From the NCBI GenBank assembly GCA_041749075.1, contig JBGTBY010000030.1, positions 62,001-126,000 on the forward strand: a stretch of 64,000 nt of DNA, in the 5' to 3' direction. A model generated the notes under the pieces. It had not been told where the DNA came from. It saw only the letters and a program-made list of their open reading frames with translations, and did not search any database. This DNA is from CAMTWZ01 sp041749075 (GTDB lineage: Bacteria; Bacteroidota; Rhodothermia; Balneolales; HLUCCA01). Shown here one piece after another: positions 1 to 6,871 of the stretch. Each line of letters opens with the position of its first letter. Positions within the stretch are counted from its first letter, which is position 1. The position numbers were made by a program, and so were the translations under genes.

Positions 1-1
1 A

Positions 2-460
2 ATCCGCGGACAAAACGTGATGCTGGATTCTGACCTTGCAGATCTATATGGTGTTGAGACAAAGCGTCTCAAGGAAGCAGTAAGAAGAAACTTGCAACGT
101 TTCCCAAAAGACTTCATGTTTAAACTAACCAATGAGGAGTTTGAAAACTTGAGGACGCAATTTGCGACCTCAAGTTGGGGCGGTGCTCGCTACTTGCCAT
201 TTGCGTTCACCGAACAGGGAGTAGCTATGTTGTCCAGTGTACTTAGTAGCTCAAAGGCCATTGAAGTCAACATTCAGATTGTTAGGGCATTCGTGTTTTT
301 GAGACAATATGCGTTGTCACATGCAGAATTGACCGATAAGCTTAACAAGCTTGAGAGTCGTTTTGACCAAAAATTCAATGATGTTTATGAAGCCATTAAC
401 TACCTATTGCAAAAAGAAGAACCAAATGAGTCGGCAAATAATAAAAAGATTGGGTTTTAA
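2..460 (+). CDS. ORF6N domain protein, 5' end outside window
   Basis: The frame is already open at the window edge and reads IRGQNVMLDSDLADLYGV, the typical beginning of an ORF6N domain, so the true start lies upstream. ORF6N is a putative DNA-binding domain found in phage antirepressors and in stand-alone bacterial proteins. The N-terminal 100 residues carry the domain, including VRRNLQRFPKDFMF and the FTEQGVAMLSSVL segment. The C-terminal 50 residues are charged and helical (LTDKLNKLESRFDQKF), which suggests a short coiled coil for oligomerisation. Stand-alone ORF6N proteins of about 150-190 residues are common in Bacteroidota. Nothing next to it indicates a complete prophage. Its target is unknown. 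Confidence 0.85.
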   Translation: MRGQNVMLDSDLADLYGVETKRLKEAVRRNLQRFPKDFMFKLTNEEFENLRTQFATSSWGGARYLPFAFTEQGVAMLSSVLSSSKAIEVNIQIVRAFVFLRQYALSHAELTDKLNKLESRFDQKFNDVYEAINYLLQKEEPNESANNKKIGF

Positions 461-483
461 CCCCCAATTCCCCCACCCTTATC

Positions 484-503
484 CCTGCCTACCGGCAGGC
501 AGG
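484..503. repeat. GC-rich palindrome CCTGCCTACCGGCAGGCAGG
   Basis: A near-perfect inverted repeat lies 24 nt after the ORF6N stop codon and before the convergent NUDIX gene. It could fold into a stem-loop in RNA from either strand. There is no T run, so a classical terminator is uncertain. Similar GGCAGGCAGG palindromes are dispersed repeats in many Bacteroidota genomes, from general recollection. Confidence 0.45.
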
Positions 504-539
504 CTCCCTGTTAAAATCTTCTCTTCCCGAGGTGGGTCT

Positions 540-905
540 TCACACCCACCCGATCTCCAAGATCATCTGCCCACCCTCCGGTAATTCAGGATCGGAGCCC
601 ATTCTCAGCTCCCCTCCCACTCGCGTCACATGATAGTACAGCTCGATCGCATGCCACGGAAGTTGGATGAACTCCTTCACGTCGGCCAGCTCGCCGACCT
701 CGATCTCCAGCCCCGTCTCTTCACGAAACTCGCGCTTCAGCGCATCTTCCAGGCGTTCTCCTAATTCCACGCCACCTCCTGGCGGACACCAAAACGGCTC
801 GGATGTGGTGCCGGGATCGATCCGCACCATCAGCGTTTTTCCATCCTCCACTAACAGGCCAAGCACCCGAACCCTCACGCGACCCGTGAAGGGATTCGTG
901 CTCAT
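540..905 (-). CDS. NUDIX hydrolase
   Basis: A 121-residue protein with a complete Nudix box at about residues 48-70. The box begins GGGVELGERLEDALKR and ends REFREETGLEI, with the REXXEEXGU core that binds divalent metal. The family cleaves nucleoside diphosphates linked to another moiety; the substrate cannot be told from sequence. The frame stays open further upstream, but the ATG at 905 is chosen because it forms an ATGA overlap with the stop codon of pyrG. That overlap implies translational coupling in one operon. A role in cleaning the nucleotide pool next to CTP synthase is an inference. Confidence 0.9.
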   Translation of the reverse strand: MSTNPFTGRVRVRVLGLLVEDGKTLMVRIDPGTTSEPFWCPPGGGVELGERLEDALKREFREETGLEIEVGELADVKEFIQLPWHAIELYYHVTRVGGELRMGSDPELPEGGQMILEIGWV

Positions 906-2512
906 GACTTTTCCGCGCGTTCGAGGGCGGCTTTCACAAAGCCGACGAACAATGGATGCGGTTTCGTAACCGTGCTTTTCAACTCCGGATGGAATTGAAC
1001 GCCCACAAACCATGGATGCTCCGGAATCTCGACAATCTCGACCAATCCGCGTTCCGGATTGAGTCCCGAAATCGCAAGTCCTTTCGAGGTGAGCCGCTCA
1101 CGGTATCCGTTATTGAACTCATATCTGTGCCGGTGGCGCTCGCTGATGTGAGCGGAATCGTAAGCGCGGATGGCGTTCGTCCCCGCTTCCAGATCGCAAG
1201 CGAATTTTCCTAAGCGCATCGTGCCGCCTTTGTCGGTCACCAATTTCTGTTCGGCCATGATGTCAATCACCGGATGCGGCGACGACTCATCAAATTCGGT
1301 GCTGTTCGCATCCGCCAAACCGCACACATTCCGTGCGAATTCGATCACCGCGCATTGCATACCCAAGCAGATTCCGAAAAACGGAATGCCCTTCGTGCGC
1401 GCATGGTTGACAGCGGCGAGTTTTCCGGAAATTCCGCGTCCGCCGAAGCCCGGGGCAACCAAAATACCACTCACACCACCTAAGGTTTTGGACACGTTTT
1501 CATCCGTCAGGTCATCACTTTGCACCCATTTCAGATTCACACGCGCATCGTTCACCGCTCCCGCGTGGATAAAAGCTTCTACAATGGATTTGTACGCATC
1601 GTGATGCTCCACATACTTCCCGACCAAAGCGATATCGACCGATTTCGACGGATTCACCACTTTGTCTACGAACGTGTTCCACGACGTGAGATCCGGCAAG
1701 CCCGTCTTGATGTCGAGTTTTTCGATGACCCGCGTATCCAATCCTTCGGCCTGCATGTGAAGCGGCACTTCATAGATGGATTTCGCATCCAGCGAGGCGA
1801 TTACGTCTTCGACATCCACGTTACAGAATTGGGCGATTTTCCGGCGAATGTTCGCATCAATCGGATGTTCGGAACGACAAACCAGGATATCGGGCTGAAG
1901 ACCGATTTCGAGCAAGGTCTTGACCGAGTGTTGCGTGGGTTTGGTCTTCAATTCGCCCGCGGCTTTCAGATAAGGAACCAGCGTGAGGTGGATGCTGAGG
2001 GTGTTTTTACGTCCAACATCATACCGCATCTGGCGCATGGCTTCGAGGTAGGGAAGGCCTTCGATGTCACCCGCGGTTCCGCCGATTTCCACAATCACAA
2101 CATCGTAATGGCCGCTTCGACCCAAATCCAACACTTTCGATTTGATTTCATCCGTGATATGCGGCACCACTTGCACGGTTTTCCCCAAATAAGCGCCTTT
2201 GCGTTCTTTGGAAATCACATCATAGTAGATGCGGCCGGTAGTCACGTTGTTCTTCTGGGATGTCGGCAGATCGAGAAACCGTTCGTAATGGCCAAGGTCG
2301 AGGTCGGTTTCGGCGCCGTCGTCGGTCACGTACACTTCCCCATGCTCATAGGGGTTCATGGTACCTGGATCCACGTTGATATATGGATCGAGTTTCTGGA
2401 TGGTGACGTTGAGTCCGCGTGCGATCAAAAGACGGCCTAACGAGGCACAAATGATCCCTTTGCCCAGGGAGGAGGTGACTCCTCCGGTGACAAACACGTA
2501 TTTGGTTGGCAT
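902..2512 (-). CDS. pyrG: CTP synthase
   Basis: This cytosolic enzyme makes CTP from UTP, ATP and glutamine, the last step of pyrimidine nucleotide synthesis. The 536 residues match the usual length. The N-terminal amidoligase domain starts MPTKYVFVTGGVTSSLGKG (P-loop) and continues with LDPYINVDPGTMNPYEHGEV. The C-terminal class I glutaminase domain (about 290-530) has the nucleophile Cys near 381 in FFGICLGMQCAV and the triad His-Glu near 505 in VQFHPEL. It sits between a small membrane-protein gene (31 nt upstream) and the NUDIX gene (4-nt overlap downstream). The identification is unambiguous. Confidence 0.99.
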   Translation of the reverse strand: MPTKYVFVTGGVTSSLGKGIICASLGRLLIARGLNVTIQKLDPYINVDPGTMNPYEHGEVYVTDDGAETDLDLGHYERFLDLPTSQKNNVTTGRIYYDVISKERKGAYLGKTVQVVPHITDEIKSKVLDLGRSGHYDVVIVEIGGTAGDIEGLPYLEAMRQMRYDVGRKNTLSIHLTLVPYLKAAGELKTKPTQHSVKTLLEIGLQPDILVCRSEHPIDANIRRKIAQFCNVDVEDVIASLDAKSIYEVPLHMQAEGLDTRVIEKLDIKTGLPDLTSWNTFVDKVVNPSKSVDIALVGKYVEHHDAYKSIVEAFIHAGAVNDARVNLKWVQSDDLTDENVSKTLGGVSGILVAPGFGGRGISGKLAAVNHARTKGIPFFGICLGMQCAVIEFARNVCGLADANSTEFDESSPHPVIDIMAEQKLVTDKGGTMRLGKFACDLEAGTNAIRAYDSAHISERHRHRYEFNNGYRERLTSKGLAISGLNPERGLVEIVEIPEHPWFVGVQFHPELKSTVTKPHPLFVGFVKAALERAEKS

Positions 2513-2543
2513 GCCGGATGGCTTAGGTGGATGGATGCATAAA

Positions 2544-2846
2544 CTACGGATTCATCGGCTCATCCAAAAACGCCAATGCCCGATTGATCAACTTTCTCTG
2601 CCATCCGATCAGGCTGATGTTCATCGCCAGTACTGCGCCCAATGCGATAGCGACCCATCCGGGAAGATTGGAGACTCCCATTGTGATTGCGGCTGAGAAA
2701 AACAGGACGGCAATCACATTCACGATGATCATCAGCACTTGGCGCTTTTTTTTCTTCTGAAGAAGCTCCTTCTTGACCTCGAGAGGCACCTCGGCGTGGT
2801 TTTTTCCGACGTGAAGGATGAGAGTGGATTCGATATCGGGTGTCAT
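2544..2846 (-). CDS. small membrane protein with two TM helices
   Basis: A protein of about 100 residues that I do not recognise. A hydrophilic N-terminus ends in a Lys-rich patch (LLQKKKKRQ). Two hydrophobic stretches follow, VLMIIVNVIAVLFFSAA and WVAIALGAVLAMNISLIGW, and a short charged tail. The basic patch before the first helix suggests a cytoplasmic N-terminus. An in-frame ATG exists at 2873, but the candidate -7 box for this strand covers 2871-2878, so the start at 2846 (MTPDIEST) is preferred. It is the first gene of a minus operon with pyrG. Function unknown. Confidence 0.7.
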   Translation of the reverse strand: MTPDIESTLILHVGKNHAEVPLEVKKELLQKKKKRQVLMIIVNVIAVLFFSAAITMGVSNLPGWVAIALGAVLAMNISLIGWQRKLINRALAFLDEPMNP

Positions 2847-2851
2847 CTGTG

Positions 2852-2859
2852 TACCTTTG
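2852..2859 (+). promoter_or_regulatory. candidate -7 box TACCTTTG for the RlmB-type gene
   Basis: An exact match to the Bacteroidota housekeeping -7 consensus TAnnTTTG. It lies 18 nt before the ATG at 2878, which would give a 5' leader of about 12 nt. I see no clear -33 TTG element. Confidence 0.45.
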
Positions 2860-2870
2860 GGTGAATACAG

Positions 2871-2878
2871 CAAAAATA
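2871..2878 (-). promoter_or_regulatory. candidate -7 box TATTTTTG for the minus operon
   Basis: An exact TAnnTTTG match on the minus strand that overlaps the first base of the divergent methyltransferase start codon. Transcription would begin near 2864, upstream of the start at 2846. No obvious -33 element is visible. Confidence 0.45.
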
Positions 2879-3624
2879 TGGAAGAAACCCTGACGATCTA
2901 CGGTCGCAAACCGATCGAAGAGCAATTGAAGCGCGAGCCGCGCCGCATCGAAACCATTTATGTGAAGGATTCCGTGCCCACGGCTCCCTTGCAAGACATT
3001 TTGTCGATGGCCTCGGAAAATCGCATTCCGGTGAGGAAAGTGCCCGGACGCAAACTTTCCGACATGGTGGGCGCCGTGAACGACCAAGGTGTGATCGCCA
3101 CGCTCAGCGCGGTGGAATACAGCGAGTTCGAAGATTGGTTGCCGACGGTCGACATCCGCACCAATCCGATCGTGATGGTTCTGGATGAGCTGGAGGATGT
3201 GGCCAATTTCGGGGCTATCCTGCGCACCGCTGCTGCTGCGGGAATCGCAGGGGTCATCGTTCCGAAACATCGTCAGGCGCCGGTGAATGCGGTGGTATAT
3301 AAGACATCGGCTGGAACCGTGGGCTTGGTTCCGATCATCCGGGTGACGAATGTGAACCTCACACTCCGTGAATTGAAGGAAGCGGGATATTGGGTCTGCG
3401 CTCTGGACCAAAGCGCGCCTCAGCCCGCCTGGAAACAAGACTTGGTGACACCACTCGTGATCGTGGTGGGCAGCGAGGGCGACGGCATCCGTCAAAAAAC
3501 CCTCGAACTGTGCGATTTCAAGGTGAAATTCCCGATGCACAACGATGTCGAAAGCCTGAATGCCTCGGTCTCTGCGGCCCTACTGAGTTACGAAGCTTTG
3601 CGGCAACGCCACATCCGTCAATAA
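2878..3624 (+). CDS. rlmB: TrmH-family rRNA 2'-O-methyltransferase (RlmB type)
   Basis: A SPOUT-class enzyme of 248 residues that uses SAM to methylate a ribose 2'-OH, in RlmB's case G2251 of 23S rRNA. The N-terminal substrate-binding domain begins YGRKPIEEQL. The trefoil-knot motifs are all present: NFGAILRTAAAAG near residue 110, VVGSEGDG near 195 and SLNASVSAALLSYEALRQ near 225. The frame is open upstream to 2818, but the ATG at 2878 begins the family's usual N-terminus and follows a candidate promoter. The 3' end overlaps the convergent NamZ-type gene by 7 nt. The exact target nucleotide is inferred from the family. Confidence 0.93.
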   Translation: MEETLTIYGRKPIEEQLKREPRRIETIYVKDSVPTAPLQDILSMASENRIPVRKVPGRKLSDMVGAVNDQGVIATLSAVEYSEFEDWLPTVDIRTNPIVMVLDELEDVANFGAILRTAAAAGIAGVIVPKHRQAPVNAVVYKTSAGTVGLVPIIRVTNVNLTLRELKEAGYWVCALDQSAPQPAWKQDLVTPLVIVVGSEGDGIRQKTLELCDFKVKFPMHNDVESLNASVSAALLSYEALRQRHIRQ

Positions 3625-4859
3625 ATCAAATACGGTTTCCGCAATGTAACAAACGCCGCCACTTCATCGGCCCAAAGTGTGGCGGGATCGACCAAACCGT
3701 CTGAGGCGAGATAGTCCACAATGCGGTCGGTGCCGGCCAAACGGTACATGAAGTTGTTCATGGATGCTGATGGAGCCGCATCCAGAAAGGCTTTGACGGC
3801 CACGTGTCCGAACGCGACCGGATCAAACGCCGGATTGGCCATAGCATCGATTTTCCAGCCACGAACGGTCATGCCTTTGTGCTTGGTATTGCTTGCGCGA
3901 CCGGGGATGTCCTGCGGTGTAAATGTGACTGGCTGCAACTCCACCCCGAAGCGGGTTTGAAGCTCTTCACGTGTGGATTTCGTGACATACGCCGATGGAT
4001 CGCCGATTTGCAGGAAGGATAATTCCGTGCCTCGACCTTCGGACATCGTCGTACCTTCAACCAAACATGTTCCTAAATACACCCAAGCGGATTCGAAGGT
4101 CGGAAGATTCGGGGATGGGGGCACCCATGGGAGTCCGGTTGCGGGCCATTTCATGCCTCGGTTCCATCCTTCCATGTTGATGACTTTGTAATTCGGTTTG
4201 GCCGCATCCTTCAGCCACTTTTCACCGACCATCATGTTGGCGAGTTCGCCGATGGTGAGTCCGTACGCGATCGGGATGGGAAAAGCGCCGACAAACGAGG
4301 TGTGCTTCGGATCGAGCATCCATCCGCTCACATAATCGCCTCCGGCGGGGTTCGGACGATCCAAGACCCAGACTTCGATATTGTTTTCTGCGGCGGCTTC
4401 GAGGACGAGTCCGAGTGTGGAAATGTAGGTGTAGAAGCGTGCGCCCACATCCTGCATATCATAAATGAGAAGGTCGATGCCTTCGAGCATGGCGGGAGTC
4501 GGTTTGCGGTTCGTGCCATACAAGCTGTACACGGGCAGACCGGTTGATTCATCGATCCCATCCGCGATTTTCTCACCGGCGCCGAAATCACCACGGAAGC
4601 CATGCTCCGGGGCAAACAAGGCGGTGATGGTCACATCCAAGGCCCGAAGTGTATCTAGCACGTGTGTGCCATCGACACGGGCGGTGGGGTTCATCACCAA
4701 ACCGATCTTCCGGCCTTGAAGCTCCGGAAGATGGCGTTGGATAAGGATGTCGGCACCAACTTGCACCCTGGTTGGGGTGGGATTGGTGCGCGACGCGGGT
4801 TCCGTAGGTGAACAGGCTGTCAGTACGACAGCAAAGCAAACAAAGAGAATAGGTTTCAT
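3618..4859 (-). CDS. DUF1343 lipoprotein, NamZ-type exo-N-acetylmuramidase
   Basis: A 413-residue exported protein whose first 16 residues end in a lipobox (LTAC), so it is probably anchored in the envelope. The DUF1343 hallmarks are clear: GLVMNPTARVDGTHVLDTL, LFAPEHGFRGDFGAGEKI, YDMQDVGARFYTY and WVLDRPNPAGG. The characterised family member NamZ removes terminal MurNAc from peptidoglycan fragments, so a cell-wall recycling role is likely. It is translated directly after ndk through a TGATG junction. An older label for this family is YzbB. Substrate specificity is inferred from the family. Confidence 0.88.
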   Translation of the reverse strand: MKPILFVCFAVVLTACSPTEPASRTNPTPTRVQVGADILIQRHLPELQGRKIGLVMNPTARVDGTHVLDTLRALDVTITALFAPEHGFRGDFGAGEKIADGIDESTGLPVYSLYGTNRKPTPAMLEGIDLLIYDMQDVGARFYTYISTLGLVLEAAAENNIEVWVLDRPNPAGGDYVSGWMLDPKHTSFVGAFPIPIAYGLTIGELANMMVGEKWLKDAAKPNYKVINMEGWNRGMKWPATGLPWVPPSPNLPTFESAWVYLGTCLVEGTTMSEGRGTELSFLQIGDPSAYVTKSTREELQTRFGVELQPVTFTPQDIPGRASNTKHKGMTVRGWKIDAMANPAFDPVAFGHVAVKAFLDAAPSASMNNFMYRLAGTDRIVDYLASDGLVDPATLWADEVAAFVTLRKPYLIY

Positions 4860-5287
4860 CAGGCCAAATTAGCCACAACCTCTGAGGATGCAAAGAAATA
4901 GGAACCTTCGATGGCGGCGTTCTCATCGGAATCGGATCCGTGAACGATGTTCTCGCCAACGCTGTCTGCATACAAGCGGCGGATGGTGCCCTCATCGGCA
5001 TTGGCCGGATTGGTGGCGCCGATCAATTTGCGGAATTCCGCAACGGCATTCTCTTTCTCGAGGATCATCGGAACGCATGCGCCGGAGCTCATGAATTCGC
5101 ACAATTCACCATAGAACGGACGCTCTTTGTGAACGGCATAGAACCCACCGGCGGTGTCCATCGTGAGACGGGTCTGTTTCATGATGATGATTTTGAATCC
5201 GGCATCTTGGATCTGTTTGATGACGGCGCCTTGAAGATTTTTGCGAACGCAATCGGGCTTAAGAATAGCTAGGGTACGGTTGGACAT
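4859..5287 (-). CDS. ndk: nucleoside diphosphate kinase
   Basis: A 142-residue enzyme that transfers the gamma-phosphate between NTPs and NDPs through a phosphohistidine. It starts SNRTLAILKPDCVRKNLQG, and the active-site His is near residue 116 in NIVHGSDS. The C-terminal tail (ENAAIEGSYFFASSEVV) fits the family. The frame stays open to 5539, but the start at 5287 gives the standard N-terminus. A candidate promoter lies 66 nt upstream. The stop codon overlaps the start of the NamZ-type gene by 1 nt. Confidence 0.97.
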   Translation of the reverse strand: MSNRTLAILKPDCVRKNLQGAVIKQIQDAGFKIIIMKQTRLTMDTAGGFYAVHKERPFYGELCEFMSSGACVPMILEKENAVAEFRKLIGATNPANADEGTIRRLYADSVGENIVHGSDSDENAAIEGSYFFASSEVVANLA

Positions 5288-5295
5288 ATAGGGAA

Positions 5296-5325
5296 ATGTT
5301 GAAGGTTGAAGTTTGAATGTTGAAA
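5296..5325. repeat. short-word repeat (GTTGAAG type) upstream of ndk
   Basis: The leader of ndk holds four close copies of a 7-nt word (TGTTGAA, GGTTGAA, GTTTGAA, TGTTGAA). It resembles other word islands in this window but has only one arm, with no inverted partner nearby. Confidence 0.55.
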
Positions 5326-5352
5326 AAAGATGTATTACACCTTCATAGACTC

Positions 5353-5360
5353 CAAAAATA
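5353..5360 (-). promoter_or_regulatory. candidate -7 box TATTTTTG for ndk
   Basis: An exact TAnnTTTG match that would start transcription near 5346 and give ndk a leader of about 59 nt containing the word repeat. No clear -33 element is seen. Confidence 0.4.
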
Positions 5361-5436
5361 CCGCTTTTATTGGTCGGCTTCGAATTATCCGTTATCATCC
5401 AATCGCTCATCTGTCTCGTTTCTTTAGTCAGGCCCA

Positions 5437-6063
5437 ATGTTCCCCACCATCTTTTTGTTTTTTCCTGCTCTAGCCTTCCGTCCGATTGGTCGTGAAGTGG
5501 AATGGCTCGCCGGGATTTCCAAGGAAGACTCAGGTTCATTGGAGCAACTCTACGATGCCTATCATAGGTACGCCTATCGATTGTTATTCGCTATTCTTAA
5601 ACAGCAGGAAGAAGTCGAGGATGTGATGCAGGATGTCTTTGCCCACATATGGAAAAATGCGTCGAAGTACGACGCCAGCAAAGGATCCGCTTACGCTTGG
5701 ATCCTCACGGTGATCCGCAATAAAGGATTGGACCGACTCCGCTCCAAAGCCATGAGAAATCAATCCATCACATCGCATGATCATTCGGATCGGGGTTATG
5801 ACTGGCTACCTGCAACGGAGCCGATCGCAGATGATGAGTTGGAATTGAACGATCGCGCCAGACGCGTTCACCAAGCGTTGTCCAACATTTCCAGGATTCA
5901 ACGTCAGACATTGCATCTCGCCTATTTTGAAGGATTGAGCCAATCCGAAATTTCGGAACGCTTGAACATGCCCCTCGGAACCGTGAAAACGCACATTCGC
6001 ACCGGTATGCTGGCGATGCGCGATGCCTTGGCATCGACAGAAGGAAAGGACGTACGCCAATGA
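5437..6063 (+). CDS. ECF-type RNA polymerase sigma factor
   Basis: An alternative sigma factor of up to 208 residues. Region 2 spans about residues 30-105: LEQLYDAYHRYAYRLLFAIL, then EEVEDVMQDVFAHIW and SAYAWILTVIRNKGLDRLRS. Region 4 (about 140-200) has RQTLHLAYFEGLSQSEISE and the recognition helix PLGTVKTHIRTGM. The first 20 residues after the ATG at 5437 are hydrophobic and untypical, so a GTG at 5497 (MEWLAGISKEDS) may be the real start. The stop codon overlaps the anti-sigma gene by ATGA. The pairing with an RskA-like protein resembles the SigK group. Confidence 0.92.
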   Translation: MFPTIFLFFPALAFRPIGREVEWLAGISKEDSGSLEQLYDAYHRYAYRLLFAILKQQEEVEDVMQDVFAHIWKNASKYDASKGSAYAWILTVIRNKGLDRLRSKAMRNQSITSHDHSDRGYDWLPATEPIADDELELNDRARRVHQALSNISRIQRQTLHLAYFEGLSQSEISERLNMPLGTVKTHIRTGMLAMRDALASTEGKDVRQ

Positions 6064-6803
6064 TTCGTGATCAACATTTTGAGGAGACCGCTACCGCGTA
6101 TGTGTTGGGCGCACTTAGCCCCGAAGAGACCGCTGCGTTTGAGAAAGAGATGGCGTTGATGTCGTTCGAGCAGCGTGCGTTCATCAAAGAAATGATGGAA
6201 GCGTCAATGTTGATCGGATTGGACACCCCATCCGTTCCGATACCCGTTGGCATGAAACAACGGGTTCTTGGCAAGGCCAACGTATCAACCACATCAAATT
6301 GGTGGGCCATCGCGGCGATGTTGCTCTTCATCGTCACAGTAGGACTGGGGATTGTGATGAATCGCCAGCAGACGGTGATCGAGCAACAGCAAGTCCGATT
6401 GCAGCAAGTGGAGGATGAATTGGCCGCGAAAGAGGCACTACTTGCCGTATTGGGTGGTAGGGATGTGCATTTGGTTACGTTAGACAATCAACAAAACGCG
6501 CCAGGCGGGTATGCCAATCTGATATGGGATGGCGAATCGGGGCAGGCGATGATGCGTCTTGCTGCCTTACCCAAAGCTCCGACAGGCAAAACCTATCAGT
6601 TATGGATCCTCACATCGGGCAATCCAATATCAGCGGGTGTGTTTTCGGTAAGCGAGTCCACTTCGGAAACGTTTTTATTGCTTCAGGACTTGGCCTTGCA
6701 TAACCAATTGGATATCAACGGGTTTGCTGTTTCGATTGAACCGGAAGGGGGCGTACCTCAGCCTACAGGTGAAATTATTTTGGTCGGATTGACATCCGCC
6801 TGA
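6060..6803 (+). CDS. RskA-like anti-sigma factor, single-pass membrane protein
   Basis: A 247-residue partner of the upstream sigma factor. The cytoplasmic N-terminus (HFEETATAYVLGALSPEE, about residues 5-22) is the helical anti-sigma domain. One membrane helix follows at about 80-100 (WWAIAAMLLFIVTVGLG), then a Gln/Glu-rich coiled coil. The outer part is an RskA C-terminal domain with GGYANLIWD, LPKAPTGKTYQLWI and PEGGVPQPTGEI. By analogy with RskA, it would hold the sigma factor at the membrane until regulated proteolysis releases it. The 4-nt overlap keeps the two products near equal amounts. Confidence 0.9.
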   Translation: MIRDQHFEETATAYVLGALSPEETAAFEKEMALMSFEQRAFIKEMMEASMLIGLDTPSVPIPVGMKQRVLGKANVSTTSNWWAIAAMLLFIVTVGLGIVMNRQQTVIEQQQVRLQQVEDELAAKEALLAVLGGRDVHLVTLDNQQNAPGGYANLIWDGESGQAMMRLAALPKAPTGKTYQLWILTSGNPISAGVFSVSESTSETFLLLQDLALHNQLDINGFAVSIEPEGGVPQPTGEIILVGLTSA

Positions 6804-6827
6804 ACTCCGGCTTCGTTAGTTGGTGTT

Positions 6828-6846
6828 GAAGCCATAAAGCTTCTTT
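6828..6846 (+). terminator. weak stem-loop after the anti-sigma gene
   Basis: GAAGC and GCTTC pair across a 6-nt loop and are followed by TTT. It lies between the anti-sigma gene and the CHRD gene. The stem is only 5 bp, so a terminating role is doubtful. Confidence 0.25.
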
Positions 6847-6871
6847 AACTAAACGATCAATCGGAGAACAT

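Noticed and set aside
1..460. The ORF6N gene considered as part of a prophage.
   Set aside because: No phage structural or replication genes follow; stand-alone ORF6N genes are common in Bacteroidota.
1520..2440. A 306-codon plus-strand open frame opposite pyrG.
   Set aside because: CTP synthase on the minus strand is certain, and the antisense product has no recognisable features.
2560..3540. A 326-codon minus-strand open frame opposite the RlmB-type gene.
   Set aside because: The plus strand has all SPOUT methyltransferase motifs, and the antisense product is His/Arg-rich without domains.
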